64,000 nucleotides of DNA from assembly GCA_902618945.1 (NCBI GenBank), contig CACNCK010000002.1:62001-126000 (forward strand). The letters are read 5' to 3'. Positions 50,988 through 58,883 of the stretch are shown here, piece after piece. How positions within the stretch are numbered: the stretch's first letter is position 1; each line of letters begins with the position of its first letter. The notes under the pieces are model-generated. The model was not told the origin of the DNA. It was given only the letters and a program-made list of their open reading frames with translations, and made no database searches. The stretch is from an uncultured SAR86 cluster bacterium (GTDB taxonomy: Bacteria > Pseudomonadota > Gammaproteobacteria > Magnimaribacterales > Magnimaribacteraceae). The position numbers were made by a program, and so were the translations under genes.

Positions 50988-52361
50988 ATGAATGCAAGTA
51001 TAGATCTAGGATGGGAAGAATGGGTGAGCCTGCCTGCAATAAATCTTCCATACATAAAGGCTAAAGTTGATACTGGAGCACAGACCTCTGTTCTTCATGC
51101 TAAACACATTGAAGTATTTAGGGTTAAGAAGAAAAAGTTTGTTAGATTTGAAATATCTCCTTTACCAGAAAAACCAAATTTTACTATTTCTTGTTCGGCA
51201 CCATTGATTGGGCGAAGAAAAGTCACAAGCTCTAATGGAGAATCTGAAAAAAGATACTTCATTAAAACTGATATTGAAATCTCGGGACAAACTTGGCCTG
51301 TTGAAATATCTTTAACAGATAGGCACAGCATGCAATATAGAATGTTATTAGGCAGAAGCTCAATAGGCGAAGATATGACAGTTTTTCCTAACGAAAGTTT
51401 TTTAAATGGGCAGCCTCAATCTAAAAATCCTTACTCAATTAGAAAGAAAAGGGTTTTGAAATCTCGTAGAGCATTAAGAATCGCTCTCTTAACAAGGGAA
51501 CCAAATAATTATACTTCTAAGAGGATAGTAATTGCCGGTCAACAAAGAGGTCATCAAGTAGAACCTATTAATTCCACCAGATGTTTTTTGGATGTAGATA
51601 CTGGAAATCCTGAAATATTTTATGACTCAAATCCTCTTCCTAAATACGATGTGGTAATTCCAAGAATTGGAGCATCAATAACGTCTTATGGTCTTGCTGT
51701 AACAAGACAGTTTCAATTAAGAGGCGCATTACCGCTTAACGATCCTCAAGCAATCGCTAACTCAAGAGACAAGCTTTTAGCACATCAATTACTTGCTTCA
51801 GCCAATATTAATATGCCTGTCACAGGATTTGCTTCTTCTCCTAAGGATACTATGGGAGTAATTAACACTGTTGGAACAATGCCTCTTGTTATTAAATTAC
51901 TAGAATCTTCTCAAGGAAAAGGTGTAATTTTGGCTGAAACTAAGAAAGCTGCTGAGACGGTCATAAATGCATTTAGAGGATTACAAGCTAACTTTTTAGT
52001 ACAAGAGTTCATAGAAGAGTCAAAAGGAGAAGATTTAAGATGTTTGGTCATAGACGGTAAGGTTGTTGGATCTGTTTTAAGATCTAATAAAGAAAATGAC
52101 TTTAGATCTAATCTTCACCAAGGAGGCGTGGCTCACGGTACATCTATATCACCAAAAGAAAGAGGAATAGCAGTTAGAGCTGCCAAGGCAATAGGGCTTT
52201 CCGTTGCTGGAGTTGATATACTAAGGAGCAATAGAGGTCCATTGGTCCTTGAGGTAAATAGTTCACCAGGTATTCAAGGTATTGAAAAGACATTAGAGAT
52301 TGATATTGCAGGTCAAATCATCTCATTTTGCGAAAAAAAATTAGGAATATCACCAAGTTAA
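50988..52361 (+). CDS. rimK: RimK-like ATP-grasp ligase fused to an N-terminal retropepsin-like (RimB) domain
   Basis: 457 residues. Residues 1-150 are the ATP-dependent zinc protease/retropepsin-like domain (COG4067) with LGWEEWVSLPAI, KVDTGAQTSVLHA carrying the DTGA catalytic motif, and MLLGRSSIG. Residues about 160-450 are a RimK-type ATP-grasp enzyme with YDVVIPRIGASITSYG, NSRDKLLAHQLL, LVIKLLESSQGKGVIL, VQEFIEESKGEDLRC and VLEVNSSPGIQGIEK. RimK adds glutamates to the C-terminus of ribosomal protein S6; RimB proteins trim them. The fusion would unite writer and eraser. It starts 12 bases after tRNA-Ser. Confidence 0.93.
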   Translation: MNASIDLGWEEWVSLPAINLPYIKAKVDTGAQTSVLHAKHIEVFRVKKKKFVRFEISPLPEKPNFTISCSAPLIGRRKVTSSNGESEKRYFIKTDIEISGQTWPVEISLTDRHSMQYRMLLGRSSIGEDMTVFPNESFLNGQPQSKNPYSIRKKRVLKSRRALRIALLTREPNNYTSKRIVIAGQQRGHQVEPINSTRCFLDVDTGNPEIFYDSNPLPKYDVVIPRIGASITSYGLAVTRQFQLRGALPLNDPQAIANSRDKLLAHQLLASANINMPVTGFASSPKDTMGVINTVGTMPLVIKLLESSQGKGVILAETKKAAETVINAFRGLQANFLVQEFIEESKGEDLRCLVIDGKVVGSVLRSNKENDFRSNLHQGGVAHGTSISPKERGIAVRAAKAIGLSVAGVDILRSNRGPLVLEVNSSPGIQGIEKTLEIDIAGQIISFCEKKLGISPS

Positions 52362-52372
52362 AGGAGAAAAAT

Positions 52373-53233
52373 ATGAACGATCTTAAAAATAAAACTTTAT
52401 TTGTTTCAGGGGCGAGCAGGGGTATAGGCCTCGCAATTGCTAAGAGAGCTGCCAAGGATGGAGCAAATATTATTTTAGCTGCAAAAACTGCTGAGCCTCA
52501 TCCTAAACTTCCAGGTACTATTTATACCGCTGCAGATGAAATTATTGAAGAGGGAGGTAAAGCATTACCTGTAATTTGCGATATACGAGACGAAGAAAAC
52601 GTAAGAGAAGCAGTAAATAAAGGTTTAGATCATTTCGGTGGCATTGATATTTGCGTAAACAATGCATCAGCAATTCAACTGACTGGTACTCTTCAAACTG
52701 ATATGAAAAGGTATGATTTAATGAATCAAATCAATGCTAGAGGAACTTTTTTGGTCAGTAAAGTCTGCCTTCCTCATCTGCTAAAGTCTGATAATCCTCA
52801 TATTCTAAATTTGTCACCCCCTTTGGATATGGATCCAAAATGGTTCGGGCCGCATGTTGCATATACGATGGCTAAATTTGGAATGAGTCTTTGCGTTCTT
52901 GGTATGGCAGAAGAATTTAAACAAGATGGGGTCGCTGTGAATGCCCTGTGGCCCAGAACTGCTATTGCGACTGCAGCGATAAAGAATACATTAGGAGGTG
53001 ACAGTATTATGAATATATCAAGATCTCCAGAGATAATGGCCGATGCAGCTTATATAATATTAACTAAAGACTCTAAGGAATTTACTGGGAATTTCTGCAT
53101 TGATGATAACTTGCTTGCTGACAATGGAATGACTGATTTCTCCCAGTATGCCGATGTTCCTTTTTCAGAATTGGCACCAGACTTTTTTGTTCCTGACGAT
53201 ATTGAACCGCCCGAAGCTGCAAAAAATAGTTAA
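52373..53233 (+). CDS. HSDL2-like short-chain dehydrogenase
   Basis: The track extends back to 52328 inside rimK; the ATG at 52373 after AAAGGAGA is the real start, giving 286 residues (MNDLKNKT). It has SGASRGIG, then AAKTAEPHPKLPGTIYTAADEI and CVNNASAIQL, the ILNLSPPL segment and YTMAKFG. These are hallmarks of the HSDL2-like SDR subgroup, which occurs beside fatty-acid enzymes and often carries an SCP2 domain in eukaryotes (absent here). NAD(P)-dependent alcohol oxidation on an acyl or lipid substrate is probable. The stop overlaps the next ATG by one base (TAATG). Confidence 0.9.
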   Translation: MNDLKNKTLFVSGASRGIGLAIAKRAAKDGANIILAAKTAEPHPKLPGTIYTAADEIIEEGGKALPVICDIRDEENVREAVNKGLDHFGGIDICVNNASAIQLTGTLQTDMKRYDLMNQINARGTFLVSKVCLPHLLKSDNPHILNLSPPLDMDPKWFGPHVAYTMAKFGMSLCVLGMAEEFKQDGVAVNALWPRTAIATAAIKNTLGGDSIMNISRSPEIMADAAYIILTKDSKEFTGNFCIDDNLLADNGMTDFSQYADVPFSELAPDFFVPDDIEPPEAAKNS

Positions 53234-53706
53234 TGAAAAGATTCTTTCTTACAGTTTTTGTTTTTTATCTATCTAATTTTTTAGTTTCAGATGAAAAAAA
53301 AATTGAAGACTGTACTTTGATAGCAAACGATGAAGAAAGACTCTATTGTTTTGATAGCTTCTTTAAAACCGACAAAAAATTAATTCTTGTCGATCAAGAT
53401 GATATAGCTATCTTTCAAGAAAAGATCGAAGATACTAATGGAGATGATGATAAGGTAATAGTTAAAGCGCCAAGATCTGTTATAAATGATAATCTCGTCC
53501 TAGTAGGAGTGAGACTGTCTGGAAGAAACTATTTATTTGAGTTGAACGATAAGTCTGTTTGGAAAAATATAGAAACTATTAGAAAAAAAGATATTCCCAC
53601 ACCGGGTGATAAAGTAGTTCTTGAAACTGGTTTGTTTGGATCTATGTTTTTAAAAATAAAAGGTGAAAAAAATAAAATTCGAATAAAAAAAGTAAGAAAT
53701 CTATGA
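53233..53706 (+). CDS. secreted protein with C-x(n)-RLxCFD motif, unknown function
   Basis: 157 residues with a signal peptide (RFFLTVFVFYLSNFLVS). The N-terminus of the mature protein has DCTLIANDEERLYCFDSFF, a short two-Cys motif common near the start of secreted proteobacterial proteins and probably a disulfide. The remainder is strand-rich with basic C-terminus (KIRIKKVRNL). I recognise no enzymatic domain. It is coupled on both sides: one-base overlap with the SDR and four with the SRPBCC gene. Confidence 0.7.
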   Translation: MKRFFLTVFVFYLSNFLVSDEKKIEDCTLIANDEERLYCFDSFFKTDKKLILVDQDDIAIFQEKIEDTNGDDDKVIVKAPRSVINDNLVLVGVRLSGRNYLFELNDKSVWKNIETIRKKDIPTPGDKVVLETGLFGSMFLKIKGEKNKIRIKKVRNL

Positions 53707-54092
53707 ATAAGATAAAAGAAAAAAGGGAGTTTGAAGCTTCTCCAGAGATTATTTGGAATATCGTGAGTAATATCTCTAGAAGCGACTGGGTGCCAGGAGT
53801 TGAGAGTATTGAACTTGAAGGCAATAAGAGGATCTTCAAGATGACAGGTATGGGCAGACTTGTTGAAGAAATAATAGAATGCGATGATGAGAATATGGAG
53901 CTTTCGTATTCTGCGATAGAGACTGTGATTCCTGTTCAACACCATCTAGCAAAAATTAAATTGTCAGAAATGGAAGGTAATACGATTTTTGAATGGACTA
54001 CCGAGATTGATCCTCCTGAATTTTCTGAACCAATCAGACAAGGTATGCTTTCATCTCTTGACCAACTCGAAAAAGTACTAAAAAACACTTAA
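53703..54092 (+). CDS. SRPBCC (START-like) family protein
   Basis: 129 residues. The pattern FEASPEIIWNIVSNISRSDWVPGVESIELEGNKRIFKMTGMG, then SYSAIETVIPVQHHLAKIKLSEMEGNTIFEWTTEI and a long C-terminal helix, is that of polyketide-cyclase/SRPBCC lipid-binding folds. No catalytic residue can be read. It probably binds a hydrophobic small molecule in the cytoplasm. The ATGA overlap with the previous gene indicates one operon from the SDR to here, and csrA follows after 68 bases. Confidence 0.78.
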   Translation: MNKIKEKREFEASPEIIWNIVSNISRSDWVPGVESIELEGNKRIFKMTGMGRLVEEIIECDDENMELSYSAIETVIPVQHHLAKIKLSEMEGNTIFEWTTEIDPPEFSEPIRQGMLSSLDQLEKVLKNT

Positions 54093-54103
54093 AAAACCTT
54101 TTT

Positions 54104-54125
54104 CTTATCATGCATAACTGATAAG
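54104..54125. promoter_or_regulatory. perfect dyad in the csrA upstream region
   Basis: CTTATCA-TGCATAAC-TGATAAG, 7-bp perfect arms with an 8-base centre, lies 35 bases before the csrA ATG. It could be an operator for csrA or an RNA hairpin at the end of the upstream operon. No T-run follows, so it is not a typical terminator. Confidence 0.4.
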
Positions 54126-54160
54126 GTTCTTACACATACATAGATTACTGGGGAGGGTTT

Positions 54161-54328
54161 ATGTTAGTACTAAGCAGGAAAGCTGAAGAATCAATGTACA
54201 TTGGCGATGATATTAAAATTACGGTTTTAGATATCAGAGGAGGGCAAGTCAGGATAGGCATTACGGCACCTCAAGATGTCAAAATTCATCGAGAAGAAGT
54301 ATACAATCGTATCTCAAGTAAAGATTAG
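54161..54328 (+). CDS. csrA: carbon storage regulator CsrA
   Basis: 55 residues, below the ORF track cutoff so not listed there. It begins [18 protein letters not shown], continues [14 protein letters not shown] and ends [14 protein letters not shown]. The RNA-contact residues known in E. coli CsrA, Leu4 and Arg44, are kept. The RBS GGGGAGGG lies just before the ATG and itself contains a GGA, the core of CsrA sites, so autoregulation is plausible. CsrA is a homodimeric RNA-binding regulator of translation and stability. It is followed by tRNA-Arg, as in enteric bacteria where csrA precedes a serine/arginine tRNA cluster. Confidence 0.97.
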   Translation: MLVLSRKAEESMYIGDDIKITVLDIRGGQVRIGITAPQDVKIHREEVYNRISSKD

Positions 54329-54357
54329 ATAGCGAATGAAGTTATCAAAATAGGAGT

Positions 54358-54363
54358 TATAAT
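54358..54363 (+). promoter_or_regulatory. -10 element of tRNA-Arg
   Basis: Perfect TATAAT ending 8 bases before the tRNA-Arg 5' end. The -35 at 17-base spacing is poor. It suggests the tRNA can be transcribed independently of csrA. Confidence 0.6.
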
Positions 54364-54371
54364 CTATTCCA

Positions 54372-54448
54372 GGGGCTGTAGCTCATTTGGATAGAGTGTC
54401 TGGCTACGAACTAGAAGGTAGCAGGTTCGAATCCTGCCAGCCCCGCCA
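54372..54448 (+). tRNA. tRNA-Arg(ACG)
   Basis: 77-nt cloverleaf with encoded CCA. Acceptor GGGGCTG / CAGCCCC; anticodon stem TCTGG / CTAGA around CTACGAA with anticodon ACG (A34 normally edited to inosine by TadA); T-arm GCAGGTTCGAATCCTGC. Confidence 0.97.
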
Positions 54449-54474
54449 AAAAAAACATTTGATAAGGAAATAAA

Positions 54475-54912
54475 ATGAATGCAGTAGATAAATGGCATGA
54501 AGTAATGAAAAGCGGCGGTTCGGGAGCAAAAGAGAAACTTGATGATCTTCTTCACGAAGATGTCATATTTTATTCGCCGGTAGTATTTACACCCCAAAGA
54601 GGTAAAGAAATTACCAAGTTGTATTTATCAGCTGCATCAGGTGTATTTAGTGCTGAAAAAACAAATAAAGATCCAGATAAAAAGAATTCTAAGTTTAAGT
54701 ATGTGAAAGAGATTATTAGTGGTAATTCTGCATGTTTGGAATTTGAAACAGAAATGAATGGTATATATGTTAACGGCATCGACTTAATAACTTGGAACGA
54801 AAATAATAAGATTACAGAATTTAAGGTTATTGTCAGACCGTTGCAGGCAGTGAACACCTTGCATGAAATGATGGGCAAAATGCTTGATAAATTAAAGACT
54901 CAAGCACATTGA
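54475..54912 (+). CDS. SnoaL/NTF2-like fold protein
   Basis: 145 residues. The sequence runs in the order of NTF2-like cone folds: N-terminal helix WHEVMKSG, LDDLLHEDVIFYSPVVFTPQRGKE, middle strands around SGNSACLEFETEMNGIYVNGIDLITWNENNKITEFKVIVRPLQAV, and a C-terminal helix. Members are isomerases, dehydratases or binding proteins; here the activity cannot be assigned. It lies 26 bases after tRNA-Arg, and its TGA overlaps the TTG start of pcs. Confidence 0.78.
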   Translation: MNAVDKWHEVMKSGGSGAKEKLDDLLHEDVIFYSPVVFTPQRGKEITKLYLSAASGVFSAEKTNKDPDKKNSKFKYVKEIISGNSACLEFETEMNGIYVNGIDLITWNENNKITEFKVIVRPLQAVNTLHEMMGKMLDKLKTQAH

Positions 54913-55610
54913 GGGTACTTTTATCATACTTAGTACATCTTTTTACCATATCAGGAGTTCTGCTAAGCTTTTTGGCTTTACTTGCAAGTATTGAGCAGAA
55001 TCTGGAGTTAGTTTTTTTCTATCTTGCATTAGCTCTCTTTGTCGATGGTGTTGACGGATCTATGGCAAGAATGGTTGATGTTAAAAGACATACTCCCAAT
55101 ATAAATGGAGAAAATTTAGATAATATCATTGACTACCTCAACTATGTTTTTGTTCCTGTATTTGTTATCTATTGGGTAGATTTCGTTCCTTCAGGTATGG
55201 AGATAGTTGCTGCTTTTATTATCTTGACAGTTTCTTGTTACACATTTGCGAATAGTAAGATAAAAACTTCAGATTTTTATTTTTCAGGATTTCCAGCTTT
55301 ATGGAATATTGTTATTCTCTACTTTTATATATTAGATACTGAGCCTTTTCTTAATTTTTTAATCATATGCTTCTTAGCAATTTTAACCTTTATCCCAATT
55401 AAGTACCTACATCCATTCAGAGTTAAAAGGTTCAGATTCCTATCTCTTGCAATATTGTTCATCTGGATGGTCACAACAGTATTAATGCTTTATTTTAAAG
55501 GGTTAAGTGAGAATGTTATACAGGCAGCATTTATCTTATGGACAATCTCTAATATCTATTTTATTGTTCTTACAATAATAAGAACCTTTAGAAAAGAAGA
55601 ATTCAGCTAA
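54909..55610 (+). CDS. pcs: phosphatidylcholine synthase (CDP-diacylglycerol--choline O-phosphatidyltransferase)
   Basis: 233 residues, seven to eight membrane helices, TTG start overlapping the upstream stop (TTGA). The CDP-alcohol phosphatidyltransferase motif is VDGVDGSMAR, then 12 residues, G67, Asp71 and Asp75 in ENLDNIIDY. The 12-residue spacing and the downstream SGFPALWNIVI and HPFRVKRFR segments match bacterial Pcs (as in Sinorhizobium, recalled) rather than phosphatidylglycerol or phosphatidylserine synthases. Pcs makes phosphatidylcholine in one step from CDP-diacylglycerol and free choline at the inner membrane, so the cell should import choline. It converges with the dioxygenase gene, overlapping by 8 bases. 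Confidence 0.92.
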   Translation: MRVLLSYLVHLFTISGVLLSFLALLASIEQNLELVFFYLALALFVDGVDGSMARMVDVKRHTPNINGENLDNIIDYLNYVFVPVFVIYWVDFVPSGMEIVAAFIILTVSCYTFANSKIKTSDFYFSGFPALWNIVILYFYILDTEPFLNFLIICFLAILTFIPIKYLHPFRVKRFRFLSLAILFIWMVTTVLMLYFKGLSENVIQAAFILWTISNIYFIVLTIIRTFRKEEFS

Positions 55611-56964
55611 TCGGTGTAAAGTGGCAAAATATGTTGGCAAAGCTTCTTCCAAGAAGGGGTTCGGGCCTTCCGTGCAGTAGTCTTGCACTTTCATAGAAGA
55701 CAACTTCGCCGGGTTCAAGGAAGATCAAATGTTTTCTATAAAAATGATCTTCTATCATCAATGGCCAATCCTCATCTAAGTCTTTATCAATATTGATTAT
55801 TGCACTTATTATGTGAGTTTTTTCTCGATCCCTGTGAGGGACTAAAACTGCCCCTTTTTTGTAATTTCTTATTCCATAAACAAAGCTAGGCTCTAAGCTC
55901 GAGCCACTCCATTTTTCAAGAGGTCCTTTTAAAGATTTATGTATTTCCTTTTTTAAATCATCATTTAATTCTAACAAAGTGCTCGGTACTTCTTGTAAAT
56001 CTGAATGTATGAAATTTCCCGAAACAAATTCATCTTTAATTTGACTTCGATTATTCTCATAAAATTCTTTTATCTTTCTAAATAATTGTTTATCGAGAGA
56101 AGACTTTTTAAAGCCCTCATCAGTATATGTTTTTATATGTTTATTTAAGTTTTGAGAAGTTTCTATGCTAAGACTGGTCTGTCTGAACCATTTTGTAATG
56201 ATTGTTTTACTCCCTTTTTTTACAGGATGCGCCTGATGAATAGTATTCTCATTTGGCTTTCCATCTTTATTTAAGTTATTCCAAATTAAGGCCTTACCTT
56301 GAACTGGTGAAAATATTTTATTCAATTGAGGAAATTCAGTTTCACCACCTTCCTCGACATTATTTAAATAAATCATAAATGTATAAGTTCTCTGTCCTCT
56401 ACCACCATCATGTTCTAATAATTGTGTCTTTTCAAAGAAATCCGTATGAGATTTAAATTCCTGATCAATTAAATAATGTTGACCTTGAAGAGTTTCACCA
56501 TATTCGGGATTTATACCAATAAAATTACATATCCTACGGTCTATATCATTTAAAAAATCATTATCTATATTTCCTAAATCACATGTGCTACTTGTACGAT
56601 AGTTATCATCATGTTGTCCTGAACTTGCTATAGTTGATGGGCGAAGCTTAGAACTGATCACTTTAATAAGTTGCTCACATTCAGAGACCGATAAAAAATT
56701 ATCAATTTCATAAAATTCTGCCGGGATTTTTTTTAGAGGTTCCGCACTTATAAGCTCATTTATGGGTTCGATATCAGCTTGATTATTCTGGAGTGGTTCT
56801 CGAATGATATCTCCTTTTGTTAAATCAAGCCCAAGTGCAACTTTACACTGAACGCTATCAAAACCTTCGTCTAGGAGTATAGAGAACAATTCTTTTTTAT
56901 CACAACCTTTTTGGATATTCTCAAATATCCAATTTAACCAATCTTGAGTTAAATCCTTTTGCAT
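55603..56964 (-). CDS. tandem two-domain 2OG-Fe(II) dioxygenase (prolyl-4-hydroxylase-like)
   Basis: 453 residues. Residues 1-60 are a small helical region of unknown function (WLNWIFENIQKGCDKKE). Residues about 85-262 form a P4H-type domain: His173-x-Asp175 (SHTDFF), GGETEFPQL, and HQAHPVKKGSK with His243 and the 2-oxoglutarate Lys253. Residues about 340-453 form a second 2OG domain with His377-x-Asp379 (VPHRDR), His431 in LLHGRPEP and Arg440. Both iron triads look intact, with Lys in one and Arg in the other binding 2-oxoglutarate. No signal peptide. The reaction is probably hydroxylation of a protein or peptide. It is the last gene of a minus-strand unit behind an MDR oxidoreductase. Confidence 0.87.
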   Translation of the reverse strand: MQKDLTQDWLNWIFENIQKGCDKKELFSILLDEGFDSVQCKVALGLDLTKGDIIREPLQNNQADIEPINELISAEPLKKIPAEFYEIDNFLSVSECEQLIKVISSKLRPSTIASSGQHDDNYRTSSTCDLGNIDNDFLNDIDRRICNFIGINPEYGETLQGQHYLIDQEFKSHTDFFEKTQLLEHDGGRGQRTYTFMIYLNNVEEGGETEFPQLNKIFSPVQGKALIWNNLNKDGKPNENTIHQAHPVKKGSKTIITKWFRQTSLSIETSQNLNKHIKTYTDEGFKKSSLDKQLFRKIKEFYENNRSQIKDEFVSGNFIHSDLQEVPSTLLELNDDLKKEIHKSLKGPLEKWSGSSLEPSFVYGIRNYKKGAVLVPHRDREKTHIISAIINIDKDLDEDWPLMIEDHFYRKHLIFLEPGEVVFYESARLLHGRPEPLLGRSFANIFCHFTPIS

Positions 56965-56967
56965 AAA

Positions 56968-58080
56968 TCAAGAGTCTGGCTTTATAAGATATTTTTTTCC
57001 AGTTTCTTGCTTTGTATAAGAGCGGATATTCTCTAAATACAAGGTTTCTTCCAAAGAAATCATATTAGAATATTTACTTTCAAAGGTAGTGCTAATTTCA
57101 TCCGCTACTTTTTTTCGTAACTCTCCAAATCTTTCTGTTCCAATTCTTCCTATGAAAGGAGTAAGTAGCCAGCCACCCAATCCCCAAGAGAATCCAAAAG
57201 AACGCGTAAGTGTTGTTGGGTTTCTATCTAATCCCCCATAGATATAAACTTGTTTAAATTTATCAGAACCGTATCTGCTATATTCTGTCGCAGTTTTATT
57301 TGCTGCAACTTCCATCGCAGTTAATATTTGGCTGGATAGTTTTCCTCCTCCAGTTGCATCAAATCCTAAAGTTGATCCTGATTGAACAAGGGCCTCCACA
57401 AGATCATCCATAAAACTATCCAAACTTGAATTGCAGACATATTTCGCTCCCATAGATTTAAGCAAATTTACGTGTTCTTCTTTTCTAACTACATTCACCA
57501 AAGGTATGTCTTCCTCTAAGCAAATTTTGATTAGCATTTGTCCTAGATTAGATGCTGCTGCTGTATGAACAAGGCCGGTATGATTTTCCATTCTCATAGT
57601 CTCTACCATTCCCAGAGCAGTTAATGGATTAACAAAACAAGATGCAGCTTGTTCTGCCGTAGTCCCATCATTCATCACTAAGCAACTTGATGCTGGTACA
57701 CATCTATATTCAGAATACATTGCGCCCCCAGCTAGACCTACAGTTTTGCCTATCAAATGTTCTGCCCCTTTACCCGCAGATTCAACTATTCCAGAACCTT
57801 CGTTACCGACAGGCAAGTTTTGATCAAATCTTGCTGCAACAGATCTAATTAACCCATCTGGAACTTTCATTTCTACCACTGAACCTTTTTCAACTTCTTT
57901 TAGTGAAGAAACGTCTGCTGGTCCAACTAAGAGTCCCAAATCCGATGGATTTATGGGTGTTGCTTGAACCTTAATCAGTACCTCGCCATCATCAGGATCA
58001 GGTACATTTACTTCATCTAAAGATATAGTGAGTAAACCTTCCTTGGAGATTTTAGACTTGATTTGCTTTGATACTGTCAT
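56968..58080 (-). CDS. zinc-binding-type medium-chain dehydrogenase/quinone reductase-like
   Basis: 370 residues. GroES-like N-domain with EVLIKVQATPINPSDLG and VGNEGSGIVESAGKG, and a nucleotide-binding domain with VHTAAASNLGQMLIKI in the Rossmann position. The catalytic zinc Cys/His ligands are not evident, which fits the quinone-oxidoreductase/enoyl-reductase branch of MDR proteins. NADPH-dependent reduction of an activated alkene or quinone is the likely chemistry. It lies 3 bases before the dioxygenase gene and 7 bases after the duplicated-domain secreted protein, so these three are one operon. Confidence 0.85.
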   Translation of the reverse strand: MTVSKQIKSKISKEGLLTISLDEVNVPDPDDGEVLIKVQATPINPSDLGLLVGPADVSSLKEVEKGSVVEMKVPDGLIRSVAARFDQNLPVGNEGSGIVESAGKGAEHLIGKTVGLAGGAMYSEYRCVPASSCLVMNDGTTAEQAASCFVNPLTALGMVETMRMENHTGLVHTAAASNLGQMLIKICLEEDIPLVNVVRKEEHVNLLKSMGAKYVCNSSLDSFMDDLVEALVQSGSTLGFDATGGGKLSSQILTAMEVAANKTATEYSRYGSDKFKQVYIYGGLDRNPTTLTRSFGFSWGLGGWLLTPFIGRIGTERFGELRKKVADEISTTFESKYSNMISLEETLYLENIRSYTKQETGKKYLIKPDS

Positions 58081-58087
58081 GATTCAT

Positions 58088-58765
58088 TTAATTAAGACTT
58101 GTAACTTGATAGCTTTCAACTAATTTTCCGTATTTCTCTTCATCAAACCATTCCAATTGTTTTTCTTGCCATTCGGTATCACTCTCCAAAGATGAAAGAG
58201 ACTTTGCTTGGGCTTCTTCTGAAGTTGATAACATAACAAATTGATAATAATTTTTACTACCCAATCCATGCTGCCATAGATCAATGAGAAAGCCATGTTT
58301 TTCGAATATAATTTTTGCCTCTTCTAAAGCTTCTAGTGTTTCAGCTGCTTTACCTTTCTTTGGATCCCATATCCAAACCTGGACTATGTAATCTCCTGGA
58401 TCTATATCATCTAATGAAGTCATTTGGTAACTTCTTACTGGTTCAAGGATGTCTTGACTATTAAATTTTTCTAGATAAGGCGTCCAAGCTTCGGCAGTAT
58501 ATGCTTTTGCTCTATCTTCATATGTGTTGAAGAAGTCAACCCATAAGAACATTTTTTCTGCTCCTCTACCAATATTTTGTTGATGCACAATTACCAGTTG
58601 GTCATTTGCAAGACCAATATCTCTTCCTTCTCTCATCAATTCTGCAGCTTCTGCTAATTTACCGGGTTTGGCTTTATAGAAATAAGCATCAGCATAACCA
58701 GCAGAATATGCCGTTGAAAGAAAACCTATGCATAAAACTGCAACATAATATTTTAGTGATTTCAT
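58088..58765 (-). CDS. secreted protein with two tandem dimeric-alpha/beta-barrel-like repeats
   Basis: 225 residues with a signal peptide (YYVAVLCIGFLSTAYS). The mature protein is an internal duplication of about 100 residues. The first copy starts YADAYFYKAKPGKLAEAAEL and ends EPVRSYQMTSL. The second starts YIVQVWIWDPKKGKAAETLEAL and ends KLVESYQVTSL. The strand-helix pattern resembles NIPSNAP/EthD/ABM dimeric alpha/beta barrels, here pseudo-dimeric and periplasmic. Function unknown. It is first in the operon with the MDR reductase and the double dioxygenase. Confidence 0.75.
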   Translation of the reverse strand: MKSLKYYVAVLCIGFLSTAYSAGYADAYFYKAKPGKLAEAAELMREGRDIGLANDQLVIVHQQNIGRGAEKMFLWVDFFNTYEDRAKAYTAEAWTPYLEKFNSQDILEPVRSYQMTSLDDIDPGDYIVQVWIWDPKKGKAAETLEALEEAKIIFEKHGFLIDLWQHGLGSKNYYQFVMLSTSEEAQAKSLSSLESDTEWQEKQLEWFDEEKYGKLVESYQVTSLN

Positions 58766-58883
58766 AAAAACTCCAATTTCTTTAAGTTTATAAGATAACA
58801 GACAATAGTGCCTTCATGTAGTTTTTTAAAAGTCTTCTTTACACATGGCAACAAAAGAGTAAGGTAACTCGAGGAGAAAATTT

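Noticed and set aside
53529-53945. Minus-strand ORF of 138 residues across two small genes
   Set aside because: Overlaps two coupled plus-strand genes with proper starts; composition is Phe/Ser-rich as expected of an antisense shadow.
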